Below the pieces are notes generated by a model that saw only the letters and a program-made list of their open reading frames with translations, did not search any database and had not been told where the DNA came from. A stretch of 64,000 nucleotides of DNA from Corynespora cassiicola (Eukaryota > Ascomycota > Dothideomycetes > Pleosporales > Corynesporascaceae): assembly GCA_022059125.1 (NCBI GenBank), contig JAEUWY010000015.1, forward strand, positions 1,798,001-1,862,000, read 5' to 3'. Shown here in pieces: positions 22,413 to 32,603 of the stretch (position 1 is the stretch's first letter; the number at the start of each line of letters is the position of its first letter). A program made the position numbers and the translations under genes.

Positions 22413-22584
22413 AATCAGGGCGTCCATTCACCTTGAAGTTCAGCGAGGATGGTGATCAGGGCATCCACCCGTCTTGGATTTTAACGGAGATAGCAATCAG
22501 GGCGTCCATTCACCTTGAAGTTCAGCGAGGATGGTGATCAGGGCATCCACCCGTCTTGGATTTTAACGGAGATAGCAATCAGGG
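22413..22584 (+). repeat. Tandem repeat: 82-bp unit made of two related 41-bp halves
   Basis: The 82-bp unit (22413-22494) is repeated without mismatch at 22495-22576, followed by the first 8 bases of a third copy. Within each unit two 41-bp halves both start ATCAGGGCRTCCA and then diverge, giving an A-B-A-B order. It lies about 200 bp upstream of the SDR start at 22779, so it may be in that gene's promoter. Exact identity suggests a recent duplication. Confidence 0.9.
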
Positions 22585-22778
22585 TGCCGTAGACAAGTGT
22601 TCTCTGTGTAGCTTAACTCCGCAAGATTACGGCGATAATTTATTCTGGTGCGAAGTCCAGTATTTTGATCAATTTCCACCTTCCAATAGTCTACATATAC
22701 AACGCTCAGAGACAACAAACTGAAAATAATCACAACAAGTTCCTCACTGAAACGACATCTCAGCACCCCATTTCCAAA

Positions 22779-23901
22779 ATGTCACGACTTGCCCCGTACG
22801 CAGAACAGCACAAAAGAATTGCTGGACCAGGCGACAGTCGACCTACAGCCGTCCAAATCATCAAAGACCAAGGGCTTGAGGGTAAATGGGCTGGAAAAGT
22901 CGTTCTTGTCACAGGATGTTCGCCCGGTGGTATTGGGCCTGAGACAGCACGAGCAATTCATTTGACAGGAGCAGACGTCTACATCACTGGACGCGACCTG
23001 AAGAAGACTGAAGAAGCTGCCAGGGACATACTCTCTGACGGAAGACCAGGAAAGGTTGAGGTGATCAAGATTGATCTCGGGTCTCTTGAAAGCATCAGGG
23101 AAGGAGCAAAGGACTTTTTAAGCAAGAGCAACAAGTTGAATGTATTGATCAACAATGCCGGTAAGTCTAGCAATGATTACATATTGTTCCAATACCTGAA
23201 AAAAGCAAGTTTCTTACATAAAGCAGGAGTTATGGCTTGCCCCAAGTACAGTACAAAGGATGGGTTTGAAATGCAAATCGGCACAAACCATATTGGTAAG
23301 ACTTTTTCTTAATGGAAATATTCTGGTGTATAGCTCACAGATACATAAAGGCCATTTCCTGCTGTTCGAGCTTCTCAAACCAACACTCCTGGCCTCGTCT
23401 ACACCCGAGTTCAATTCTCGTGTGATTTCGCTTTCGTCCAGTGGCCATCGGCTCGGGACTGTTGAGGTTGACGATTTGAATTACGCCAACAGAGATTACG
23501 ACCCATGGCTGTCTTATGGCCAATCCAAGCTCGCCAATATCTACTTTGCCAACGAACTAGAGCGTCGATATGGCTCAAAAGGACTGCATGCGCTCAGTGT
23601 TCACCCTGGCGTCATCGAAACCAACCTCTCGCAGCACATTGATGTAACTGACATGATAAAATTCTTGAAACCCATCATGAAAAATCACCAACAAGGAGCA
23701 GCAACTACTGTTTGGGCAGCAGTAGCTAAAGAATGGGAAGGAAAGGGCGGAAAATACTTGGAGGACTGTTCAGAGGCTGCGCCTGCTCCCACACCCGAAC
23801 TTCATTCTGGCGGATATTCCGACATTGCATACAATGCTCCAGTAGAGAAGGCACTGTGGACCAAGTCTTTGGAGCTGGCTGGCCTGCCAGACGACGAATA
23901 G
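22779..23901 (+). CDS. Retinol-dehydrogenase/WWOX-like short-chain dehydrogenase
   Basis: Three exons, join(22779..23160,23227..23295,23351..23901), give 333 residues. The cofactor motif reads VTGCSPGGIG at about residues 48-57, NNAG is across the first junction, and the catalytic YxxxK is YGQSK in the segment DPWLSYGQSKLAN. The second exon is only 69 nt and carries the FEMQIGTNHIGH signature typical of this SDR branch, split by the second intron. Members reduce or oxidise lipophilic alcohols and ketones. The gene is upstream of, and convergent with, a Zn2Cys6 regulator. A 41-bp-based tandem repeat sits in its promoter. Confidence 0.85.
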
Positions 23902-24231
23902 GAGCTTGGTCGGGCTACCCGGTCACACCACTGTATCATAGCTTTACGCTCTCTGACCAACTGTTATCGCAGTATAGATCCATAGAAGATGCATCGCGAA
24001 ATACTTTTTTCAATGCTCTGTTTCATTTTACCAGCCAATCATTCCGCGCTGAGCTAGATAGACTATCTTGGATGAGCAATGTAAAACAACATCTAGTCGA
24101 ACTGGAAAATAGTCCTAGTGGTGGACAAGGATACAAAGTCAATTTTGGTTTAGAGGCTTGTATTCGTGAATTGATCAGGGATGGACCAAATACGGGGCCC
24201 TTCACGATAATATTACAGTCCATACACCCAG
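23902..24231. other. Tail-to-tail intergenic region
   Basis: Between the 3' ends of the SDR and the regulator. No feature is recognised. Confidence 0.4.
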
Positions 24232-26172
24232 CTATCCCCAAAACTCTTTGAGATCTTCAGCTCGCCACTTTGTCCCCCACCCCGTCTCCGTTTCGATTCT
24301 TTCATACAATTCCAATATGGCCTTCTGCTCTGTAGGATGGCTCATCCACTGCCCCGCAATCCAGATTGGCTGGATGGAATTCGTCCATGCGCCATGATGA
24401 TCGTTGCTGATGGAGATGGCACAAATCTGCCGAGCGTGCCAGAATATGGAACGTGGTTTCGGCACAATGCTGACACCTGACGGCTTGTGCCGCATCATGA
24501 GGATGGATGCTGTGTGGTAGAGCTGATTGCCGGAAATGGCGGCAGGGTTACTGTACAAAACCATGGGGAACGGCCTCTCGCTCGAATTGATGCTAGAGAT
24601 GGGAAGCATCTCCGGGGGACGCCTGCTATGCCAATCCTCGATGAAGCGCCAGAGCTCCGTCCAGCGCGAGGCATACGCGTTGTCGAGGTGTACGGCCGAT
24701 GGCGGCGACTCGCCGACGCGCTCGGCGAGGTGGGGCCGGAACGCGAGAAGGTCGAGAGCCTGAGCACACAGGTAAACGGCGTGGCATGCGTGGGCGTCGT
24801 ACCCATTTGCCCTCCGGAACAGATCAACGTCTGCTTCGAGATCAACCCCGGGGACCCAGCGGTCGACGGGGATGAGCGTCTTCATGGACGCGATGAGGCC
24901 GCCGCACACGTCCATTCGCGCAAAGCACCAGAACAGGGCTTGATCGATGCCGCCCATGAAGCCGTTAATCCCTGAAGCTTCAATAAGATGTGCACACCCA
25001 TCTAAGTGCTGGCGCCATGCTTTTGGAGCGCTGCTCAGCATCTCTAGTACGCATAGCACGACGCAAGATGCGATGACCGCAGTGCTGCGTGTGTGCAGTT
25101 GAGGCAAGACGAGGTGGATAGCCATTTGGTAGAGAGCAAGGCTTCGCTCCGTATGTCTACTGTGCTCTTTTCGCTCTAGCTGACGCGCAGAAACTGCCAA
25201 TATCGAGTATCTCAAGTGTTCGTGCGAGCGCGCCATGATTGGAAGCGTGTGCTGAAAATGTCGCTGACTGTCGAACTTGTCCAGCCAAGGCGCCACCTCA
25301 TCCAGCCAATTTTTCCACAGTGTGAACTCTTCCTCTTCAGACAATTGGACCGAACCTGCCTGCACTAGCTGTGCATCTGCCGACAGAGAGTCTTCCGTGA
25401 TGTCGGATTCATTCGTGTTGGATCGCCTCTCTTCTCCGGAATTCGTGTCTGAGGGCCAGTTCTCTGCAACACGGGGCGGCTCGGGTGTCCCATGCCGCGT
25501 AGGAGCATTCGACCTCACTTCGTGATAAAGGTGGCTTCGAAGCGTAGAATGAGCATCGAGATAGGCCGAACCAGGAAGAAAAATGCTGTCATCAATGAGT
25601 CCGTTCGCATTTGGACTAGGCCAGATGTAGCTTAGGTCTTCTGGGGTTGGTAGAGATATTTGAATATGGGTCGCTTCTGTGTCCGAGGGAGGGGGCTCTA
25701 TCTCGTTCTGTTGAAAATGCGAAAGGCCATTGGCATTTGAACCATCGATGATACCTTTATGCCACTCCGGGCCTGTATCAAAATGTATACCGTGTCCACC
25801 AGCAGTCGTTGCTGACTGAGCGGTGGGTGGTCGTTCATCTTCATTCTGCTCGGCCCCATCTTCAACCGGGTCGTAATGCTGATAATCGCGAATGACTTCG
25901 GCTGTGACGTCTTTTATCTCAAATCGCGGGGGCCTTCGACTCGATTTGGCTCTTTGCTGTCCTGATAAATGACTACCTGTAACACCATGGTTGTTCTCCG
26001 CTCGGAATATGATACGTGACCCCCATTCACATTTTTCTCCCTTGCTGTTGCACCGCGCACATACAGGCTTGATTTCATCGCATTTCCGTCTCTTACTTTT
26101 ACAATTTAGGCAACCCGAACGTGTTCTTGCCTTCTTGACCCCTTGTTGCTCCGCTCCGTTGGTGTCCTTCAT
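24232..26172 (-). CDS. Zn2Cys6 transcription factor with fungal-specific (ARCA-like) regulatory region
   Basis: An intronless gene of 646 residues. The binuclear zinc cluster is near the N-terminus: RTRSGCLNCKSKRRKCDEIK followed by PVCARCNSKGEKCEWG, with all six Cys in CX2CX6CX5CX2CX6C spacing. A disordered acidic/polar middle (about 60-270) precedes a long helical region typical of the fungal_trans_2-type domain. It should bind CGG-containing sites in the nucleus. Its targets could be the neighbouring SDR and the sugar porter, a common arrangement, but this is inference from position only. The ATG at 26172 is the first in frame and lies shortly before the zinc cluster. Confidence 0.85.
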   Translation of the reverse strand: MKDTNGAEQQGVKKARTRSGCLNCKSKRRKCDEIKPVCARCNSKGEKCEWGSRIIFRAENNHGVTGSHLSGQQRAKSSRRPPRFEIKDVTAEVIRDYQHYDPVEDGAEQNEDERPPTAQSATTAGGHGIHFDTGPEWHKGIIDGSNANGLSHFQQNEIEPPPSDTEATHIQISLPTPEDLSYIWPSPNANGLIDDSIFLPGSAYLDAHSTLRSHLYHEVRSNAPTRHGTPEPPRVAENWPSDTNSGEERRSNTNESDITEDSLSADAQLVQAGSVQLSEEEEFTLWKNWLDEVAPWLDKFDSQRHFQHTLPIMARSHEHLRYSILAVSARQLERKEHSRHTERSLALYQMAIHLVLPQLHTRSTAVIASCVVLCVLEMLSSAPKAWRQHLDGCAHLIEASGINGFMGGIDQALFWCFARMDVCGGLIASMKTLIPVDRWVPGVDLEADVDLFRRANGYDAHACHAVYLCAQALDLLAFRPHLAERVGESPPSAVHLDNAYASRWTELWRFIEDWHSRRPPEMLPISSINSSERPFPMVLYSNPAAISGNQLYHTASILMMRHKPSGVSIVPKPRSIFWHARQICAISISNDHHGAWTNSIQPIWIAGQWMSHPTEQKAILELYERIETETGWGTKWRAEDLKEFWG

Positions 26173-26558
26173 CTTGATATTTCAGTATTGCGGGGTACTG
26201 TGGAGAACTTACGTTCTGGAGGTTAGATTATCCTTATCATGGGAGAGTAGTGAGCTATGGGGTAGCGATTGTCTGGAACTCGACGAAAGCTCCCATGACC
26301 TGGTTAAAAGGTTTTCTGGGGTGCATCTGCAGGAAGGAGATCGAGAGGCGTGGCTAGCCAAATCACTAGTGGAGCGCTATGTGGAGACCCCGCTTTTGCG
26401 TGGGAACATCCTTGGAACACCGACAATTAATGACCCAATCTTTGAGTCGCCGGGTTTTTTAATGGCGAAACTACATTTTGGGAGTGATTGTTGTTAACAT
26501 CTACATCTTGATATATATATCTTGTTTCTGCTGCTGCCCATGTATCTTGAACGGCTCG
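26173..26558. other. Intergenic, no supported gene
   Basis: Lies between the start of the regulator and the 3' end of the sugar porter. One open frame runs through on the plus strand (from 25991) but is antisense to the zinc-cluster gene and has no domain. Confidence 0.4.
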
Positions 26559-28181
26559 TTACTTCGCCGTTTCAATCATATGTGTCTCCGATTCCTTTCC
26601 CATATCAGCCTCATTGCCTGGCTCACCCATGCTTGATTTCCAGTGCAGCATCACTTTCTCCCCGGTGAAGAGCTTATCAATGTGCTCAAGAGACAACCCG
26701 CGTGTCTCGGGGTAGAAGAAGTAGATGAGAGGCACAAAGAACGCGTTGAAGACACAGAAGTATACGTATGTCTTCCACCCGATATTGTTGATGCTGACTG
26801 GAGTGATTTCCACAACGAGGAAGGTGAATATCCAGTTCGATGCTGTAGCGAGGGCCGCAGCGCGGGTGCGAATAGCAAGGGGCGCGTATTCGGCCGGGAG
26901 GAGCCAAGGAATCGCGAGGAGACCGACTGCAAAGAAGAAGTTGAAGAGGAAAAGCATGACGATGGCGACAATTCCTGCCCCTTTGCTTCCTTCAGACACA
27001 GTTCCTGCGAGGATCGCCATACAAGCCATTTGTCCCGATGCTGCGAAAAGCATGAGTTTTCGGCGTCCAAGCCTTTCAATTATCCAGATCGGAACCAATG
27101 AAGATATGAAGTATGCGACACCGTTGAAGCCGGCAAGCAAAAGGGATAGATCGTGCGAAATCCCTACCGACTGCTGGAAGATGACGGGTGCATACTGGAG
27201 CCGAATTAGTTGTAGAAACTGGAAAGAAGTCATTGTTACGACTTACGTAAGTAATTAGGTTAATACCAGAGAGCTGTTGCATGAACTGGCCACCGATTCC
27301 CAACATTGTTCTATAGAAGAACTTTTGCTCGCCATTCTTCAACAGGGCTCTGTAGCTAGATCCAGAAGCAGCTGCGCGCTCTTCTGCGATGGCTTTTTGA
27401 ATCTCAAAAAGATCACGTTTCAATGTTTCATCTTCCGGATCCAGTGTTTCTGCATTCTTCTCGACGGCCCACAGAATGTGTTTTGCCTCCTCTATCCGGT
27501 CGTGTGCGATGAGCCACCTTGGGGATTCGGGTAAAAAGCAAATTCCAATGAATGTTACAATGGCAAACAAGATCTGCAAAGCAAGAGGGAAGCGAAACTG
27601 AGCGTCATTTGAAACGAAGCTCATTCCATAATCAACCCAATAGGCTGTCATCACTCCGAAGATGTTGATGGCAAGCTCAATGCAGAGTCCCTTTCCGCGG
27701 TCATTGGCCTTCATCAATTCAGAGTGCCATACGGCTGTTTCGGTAAGCATTGGATCATGTACGAGAGGACAGGAATTGTCTTACGGATTGTGCTAGTGTT
27801 CATGCCATTGCCTAGGCCGGCTACGATGCGACCGACGATCATCTGTGGGATGCCAAAAGCCGCGGCCTGAAGAGCAGCGCCAATGCTGAGAACCACACAT
27901 CCAAGCATGATGCACTTCCTTCTGCCCAGTCTTTCTCCGAAGATGAGACAGAATATAGCGCCGAAGAAGCATCCGATTTCGTAGATGGCAACGACTGTGC
28001 CTTGAAGCGAGGAGCTGCCATTGGCTCCGTCTGTAGTGTCGATTTCCGGAAAAGTTCGAGTAAATGCAAGACCGGTGAGTAGACCTGACATTACCCCCTG
28101 ATCGTAGCCAAAAAGAAGAAAACCGGACCCTGCAGTGGCCGTGATGGCCCAATTGAGGGCTCTACCGACGAGGATAGTCAT
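26559..28181 (-). CDS. MFS sugar porter (hexose/lactose-permease-like)
   Basis: Three exons, complement(join(26559..27194,27247..27734,27785..28181)), give 506 residues. Sugar-porter signatures are all present: FGYDQGVMSG in the first TM, GRRK in the first loop, PESPRWL before the central loop, QQLSGINLITYYAPVIF across the second intron, ERLGRRKLM, and PETRGLSLEHID after the last TM. Twelve hydrophobic spans can be counted. It is a plasma-membrane importer of monosaccharides or disaccharides; the exact sugar is not readable. It is divergently arranged with a sorbose-reductase-like SDR, suggesting a joint role in sugar or polyol use. Confidence 0.88.
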
Positions 28182-28912
28182 GATGGGGGAAAACGGCCGG
28201 AAGAAACCTTCAACACAACGACGTTTCGCGGATGATGGATAAGAGCATGGGAAAGCCCTTGCACAAAGAAAACAAGAAACAAAGTGTTGGTTCGAGCGGA
28301 TATATACATGGTCAAGATGAAGAAAAAGGCTCGGGCCGATATGTTCCTCAAGCTTTTTGTGGGGATTGCCCAGCTATGGGGTCCCCCAACCTGTTCTCCA
28401 GCTGGGGATTGACGTCCTGACGCACAGGTGCAGGCAAGTTAGCCGCAAGGAGAAGACGTCCTGAACGTGGAAAAGTGAACCGCGAACATCGCCTGACCCG
28501 AATTCCGGGCCAACCATGCAGGCTAGGCTGGCCTGGGTGAAAATGCGGTTGGCATTTCCTAATCAGCGAAACCGGCAACTTTTCGGCAACTCCAGGGCAC
28601 GGGAACACCGGGCTAGGTGGATTACCCTGCGCCTCGCCATCCAACCATGCCTCTCCATTCCCTTCAACACCCGCAAAACACGTCTTTAGGTCGGAACGCG
28701 TCCTCAACCTGATAAAATTTCATCCCCACGTTACTGGATACCGAAAATGGAATGCCGACATCGTGGAGCTTTCCGACCCATCCCATCTGTGTCGGAACTA
28801 CATATGGATTTCAACGCCTACCTGCATCTCTTCCCTTCCTGAAGTCACTACATTCGCTTTCTATTCTTTCTAATACGCCGTTTTCTGCCCCATTTTTTCA
28901 GAAATAATCACC
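28182..28912. promoter_or_regulatory. Divergent promoter region, sugar porter / SDR
   Basis: 731 bp between two genes read outward. It must hold both promoters and may co-regulate them. GC-rich boxes such as CTGGGG (near 28400) resemble CreA-type SYGGRG sites; this is a weak motif and only suggestive. Confidence 0.45.
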
Positions 28913-29892
28913 ATGTCTCCCGGAGCAATCGACGCGGTACCTGTGGCGTCCGGCCCCACCGCGACCAACACCTCGAGCCCACAGATTCCCGCCCTCTTCT
29001 CACTAAGCGGCAAAACGGTAGCAATCACCGGCGGCGGTCGTGGGCTTGGAATCACTCTGGCTTTTGCCGTCGTTGAAGCCGGTGGACATGCCGCTTGCAT
29101 GGACATTCTCCCAGAGCCCAGCGCTGCCGAATGGGAGGCTCTTTCCAAGCTAGCCAAACAGTCCGGCGTTGGCGTTTCGTACCGCAGATGCGATGTCACC
29201 AGCGAGGCCGAGGTCACACAAGTCATTGAAGAGATAGTGAAGGAGGGCGACGCGCACGGAACTGCCTTCCATGGCATAATTGCCTGCGCAGGCATCCAGC
29301 AGCGGGTTCCAGCTCTGGAATACGAAGCTTCGGATTTCGAGAGGATGCTTCGCGTGAATGTCGTGGGATCGTTCATCTCCGTGAAGAGGACTGCCAAGGT
29401 CTTGAAGGAGAGGGGCCAGGGTGGAAGCATTGTGTTGATTGCTAGCATGTCTGGCCAGATTGCCAATAGGGTGAGTGGTTAGTTCCTTCTCATTCCCGCG
29501 CTTTTACTAACAGATGGGCAGGGTCTTACTTGCACTGCATACAACTCTAGCAAGTCTGCCGTACACCAAATGTGCCGGTCGCTCGCGCAAGAATGGGGAC
29601 AGTATGGTATTCGGATAAACACTCTCTCGCCAGGGGTAAGTATCTAGCTAAACAACGAACGCGAAGAGCAGAAACTGACAGGGGATAATAGTACATTCGT
29701 ACTGCGATGACGGATGAATTACTCGCGGCAGATCCTGATGTCGAGCGAACATGGATGGCTGGTGCGCTTCTTGGGAAGCTTGGTGTTCCGGATGACTTCA
29801 AGGCCCCTGCAGTATTCTTGCTCGCAGATGGAAGCCGTTTCATGACCGGTGCAGATTTGAGGGTTGATGGTGGACATTGCGCCTCTGCTTAG
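28913..29892 (+). CDS. Sorbose-reductase/mannitol-dehydrogenase-like SDR
   Basis: Three exons, join(28913..29470,29522..29635,29692..29892), give 290 residues, all junctions in phase 0. Motifs: TGGGRGLG in the cofactor site, ACAG as the NNAG equivalent, IASMSG with the catalytic Ser, and YNSSK as YxxxK just after the first intron. The end ADGSRFMTGADLRVDGGH is the classical SDR C-terminus. The pattern matches fungal NADP-dependent mannitol dehydrogenase / L-sorbose reductase relatives. Its divergent partner is the sugar porter, so a role in sugar-polyol interconversion is likely but not shown. Confidence 0.86.
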
Positions 29893-30291
29893 TCTCCTAA
29901 AGTAAATAAATGAACTGAATTCAAACACATAGTTAAAAAAAGGTAATAAAACCATTATACGTGTTACCACGTGGATCTTATCTCGCATAAAAACTGCCTA
30001 AATATAATTAAAATTAAGAATTGAAATACTAATTCATGCCAAAGAAGGTGACCTATTTTAACAATACTCTATTTGACAGTTGCATTGTGTTGCAAATATG
30101 TAGTATTTAATTCTGTTTTTTTTATTAATTTGTATTCACTGTTTAGTCCTGGCCCAGCACAGCTGAGAGAAAGGGACTCCCGTAGCTCTTTCGATGTAGT
30201 ATTTAAAAATAGTCCAAATCAAGTTACTTTTTTTTCATTATATTCTACTTTAAAGCACAAGGTGGCAAATCTATCTTTCTTGTTCAACTCG
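29893..30291. other. AT-rich intergenic segment
   Basis: AT-rich DNA with T-runs between two 3' ends. It resembles eroded, possibly RIP-mutated sequence, but no ends or coding remnant are recognisable. Confidence 0.45.
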
Positions 30292-31730
30292 TCAATGGCC
30301 CGGGAGATAGTTTGACACATCGTTCAAGGCGATAGATGATTCCGCTGAGGCCTCTGACACTTGTATTCCTGATTGGGATTGTACCACGCGGTCCTTAGAG
30401 CCTACATGAACAGGAAGATGGTTAGAAGTCCCCTTTCTAGTATCTTTAAGCTCGACAAACTTATCGCTTTTGCTAAGCCACGCCGTTGAATTATATGTTG
30501 TCGGAAACGTTCCGATCGAATATAGCCCTCTCCTCTTCCTCCTTGGTAGCCCCTCATTCATTATCTCGTCTTGGATATTGGTTGATACTGGATTCTCGCT
30601 ACCGTGCGTAGTGGCGAATCGTGAGCGGAGTGACGAGTAGAAACTTGATCCGACAATGTGGACCCTCCACACCTTAGCAGCGCATGGCATAGAACTACAT
30701 GCTATCGATATGCAGGCTTCTATGAAGCTATCGAAGGTGAGAATCGAATAGGATCATTTGGGTGCTAACAGTTACCTGCATAAGCCAACAATCATTCCGT
30801 CGCGCATTGGATCTATCTGCTTATATAGTCGGACACGGTAATACATGACCACTGCATCCGCTACGATGGCTCTGTAATAGCGTCAGCGATCAAATTTACA
30901 CGCTTCTGAACTATTCACATACATTGATCCCGTCAAGAAGATCACGAGAACACCATTTTTCTTTGGTCGCGATAAATTCAAGGTCATAATTGTTGGGATA
31001 GGAATATAAAGAATCAGAAGATCGACAATTGTGTTTTCAATCCCAATGGCCATAGATACGATGGAACCTTCTTCGTTATGAGGATTTTCCGTTCCCCATG
31101 GTTTTCCAAGAGGTGGTGATGCTAAGACAGGAGCAATTATGCACGCTGCTAGCAATGGAAAACACAGGGCGCCAGTCCAGTAGAGCTGATGCCGCACAAG
31201 GTCTATATGCCCGAAAAACCGATAATAGAGTGTCAATAGGCACATTTTCCCAAGAAATAGAGATAGAGCAACGAGAAAAGCCACGCATACTAAGACCTAG
31301 ATTTTATTCAGTATTTGAAATCCAGATTCCTTTGATACTCACACGTTGAGGCCATGCTGTCATAAGAAACCCGATGGATAAATCCCATGTCGATCGTCCT
31401 AGCTTCTGAACTGAAACCAAAAGCAAAACTCCTAGGCTGCTAGTCGAAACCCACGCGGCAATGGTAAACCCTACAGCTGTTGTCAGAATTTGGTGAGTAC
31501 TCAACGATAGTCGATTGCATACAGTCATCAACCCTCCAGCTCTCATCGCGACTGAAACGTGCGCGAATGCGAATAGAAAGAAACCCAGTCGTCACAAACA
31601 TCAATATCGGCACAAGTGCACGAAAAAGACCAAGTAATTCGGATTGTTTATCGAAGTCCGAGTCGATACCCTCTGGTGGCTGCTTATAGGGGAGCTGGAA
31701 AAGATCGGTTCCCGGAGGTATTTCATTCAT
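30292..31730 (-). CDS. SAT4/Pth11-type seven-TM integral membrane protein (rhodopsin-fold domain)
   Basis: Five exons, complement(join(30292..30727,30776..30871,30923..31296,31343..31470,31523..31730)), give 413 residues with consistent phases. The first acceptor was placed at CTGTAG so that the join reads VDDWFTIAAW, restoring the DDW motif that marks this family at the start of its second TM. About seven TM spans follow, ending near the segment SFIEACISIACSS. The tail of about 120 residues is Ser/Lys/Arg-rich, cytosolic and without motif. No CFEM domain precedes the TM region. Pth11-like members act as GPCR-like sensors in plant-associated fungi; other SAT4 proteins have unknown roles. The ATG at 31730 is the first in frame. 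Confidence 0.78.
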
Positions 31731-32603
31731 TACGTCAAGTTTGATGGAACTGTTGTATATGATTGCTATCTCATACAAGATACAAGACCAGAGTTGTAGG
31801 AGTGTGATGGAAGATGGTCAGGCTTCAATGAAATTTACTTGTAGTTGTAATGAACATTTGAGTGAACATGGGTAACACTGCTTTGCCAACAGATTATAGA
31901 TTTCATTATAGGTAACACAAGTATGCAGCTAAGAGCGTTATCCTTGAAATCTCCTCCTGAAATCTGACGTGAGAATTTGAGCTGTGTTCCTCTGTGCCAG
32001 ATACAGGCTAAATGCCGCACAGGCGCCCTTCTCCGGTGTGTGGTAGCCAATATATACCCGTATGCAGTGTTACTGAAAGGTGGGGCCAAATTAAGCGATC
32101 GGAGTTGGAGGTTCACAGTTGATGTCATATCGCAGAAAGTGCGAGCGCGCGCATCAGTTGTCGATTCAATCACGATAGAAAAAGCCTTTACCTCATACTT
32201 TGTGATTTGTGTGCAACTACATCGCCTCAAGCCGAATCCGTTCCAACATGTCCGAGCAACCAAGTGTCGCTCATTTCCTCGTGTTCCCTCGCATTCGTGT
32301 GTTCCTCAGATAGCTGTAAATCTGCTGTGAGATAGGTCGTGTTTTGAAGAATTTTAATCTAAAATTATAGCAATAACCTTTTTAAACATCACCTCAAGCA
32401 ATACGGCAACGGTCTTAAATTAACGAAAGCTTCTTGTTAGAACTCTCCTAATAACGCAGCCATCTCCATAAATAATTAACAATAATCTAAAGCTGCAGTA
32501 AAGACTGTCCTGGAAAACTAGTGCCACTAACCGGAAAAATAAAATGATAGCAGTCCGAAAAGACTTATAGGGCAGGTTTAGTACATTATTTTCATATGAA
32601 AAT
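31731..32603. other. Intergenic, partly AT-rich
   Basis: Upstream of the SAT4-type gene and 3' to a P450. From about 32340 to 32600 the sequence is AT-rich and TA-rich, resembling a RIP-eroded remnant. No gene is supported. Confidence 0.45.
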
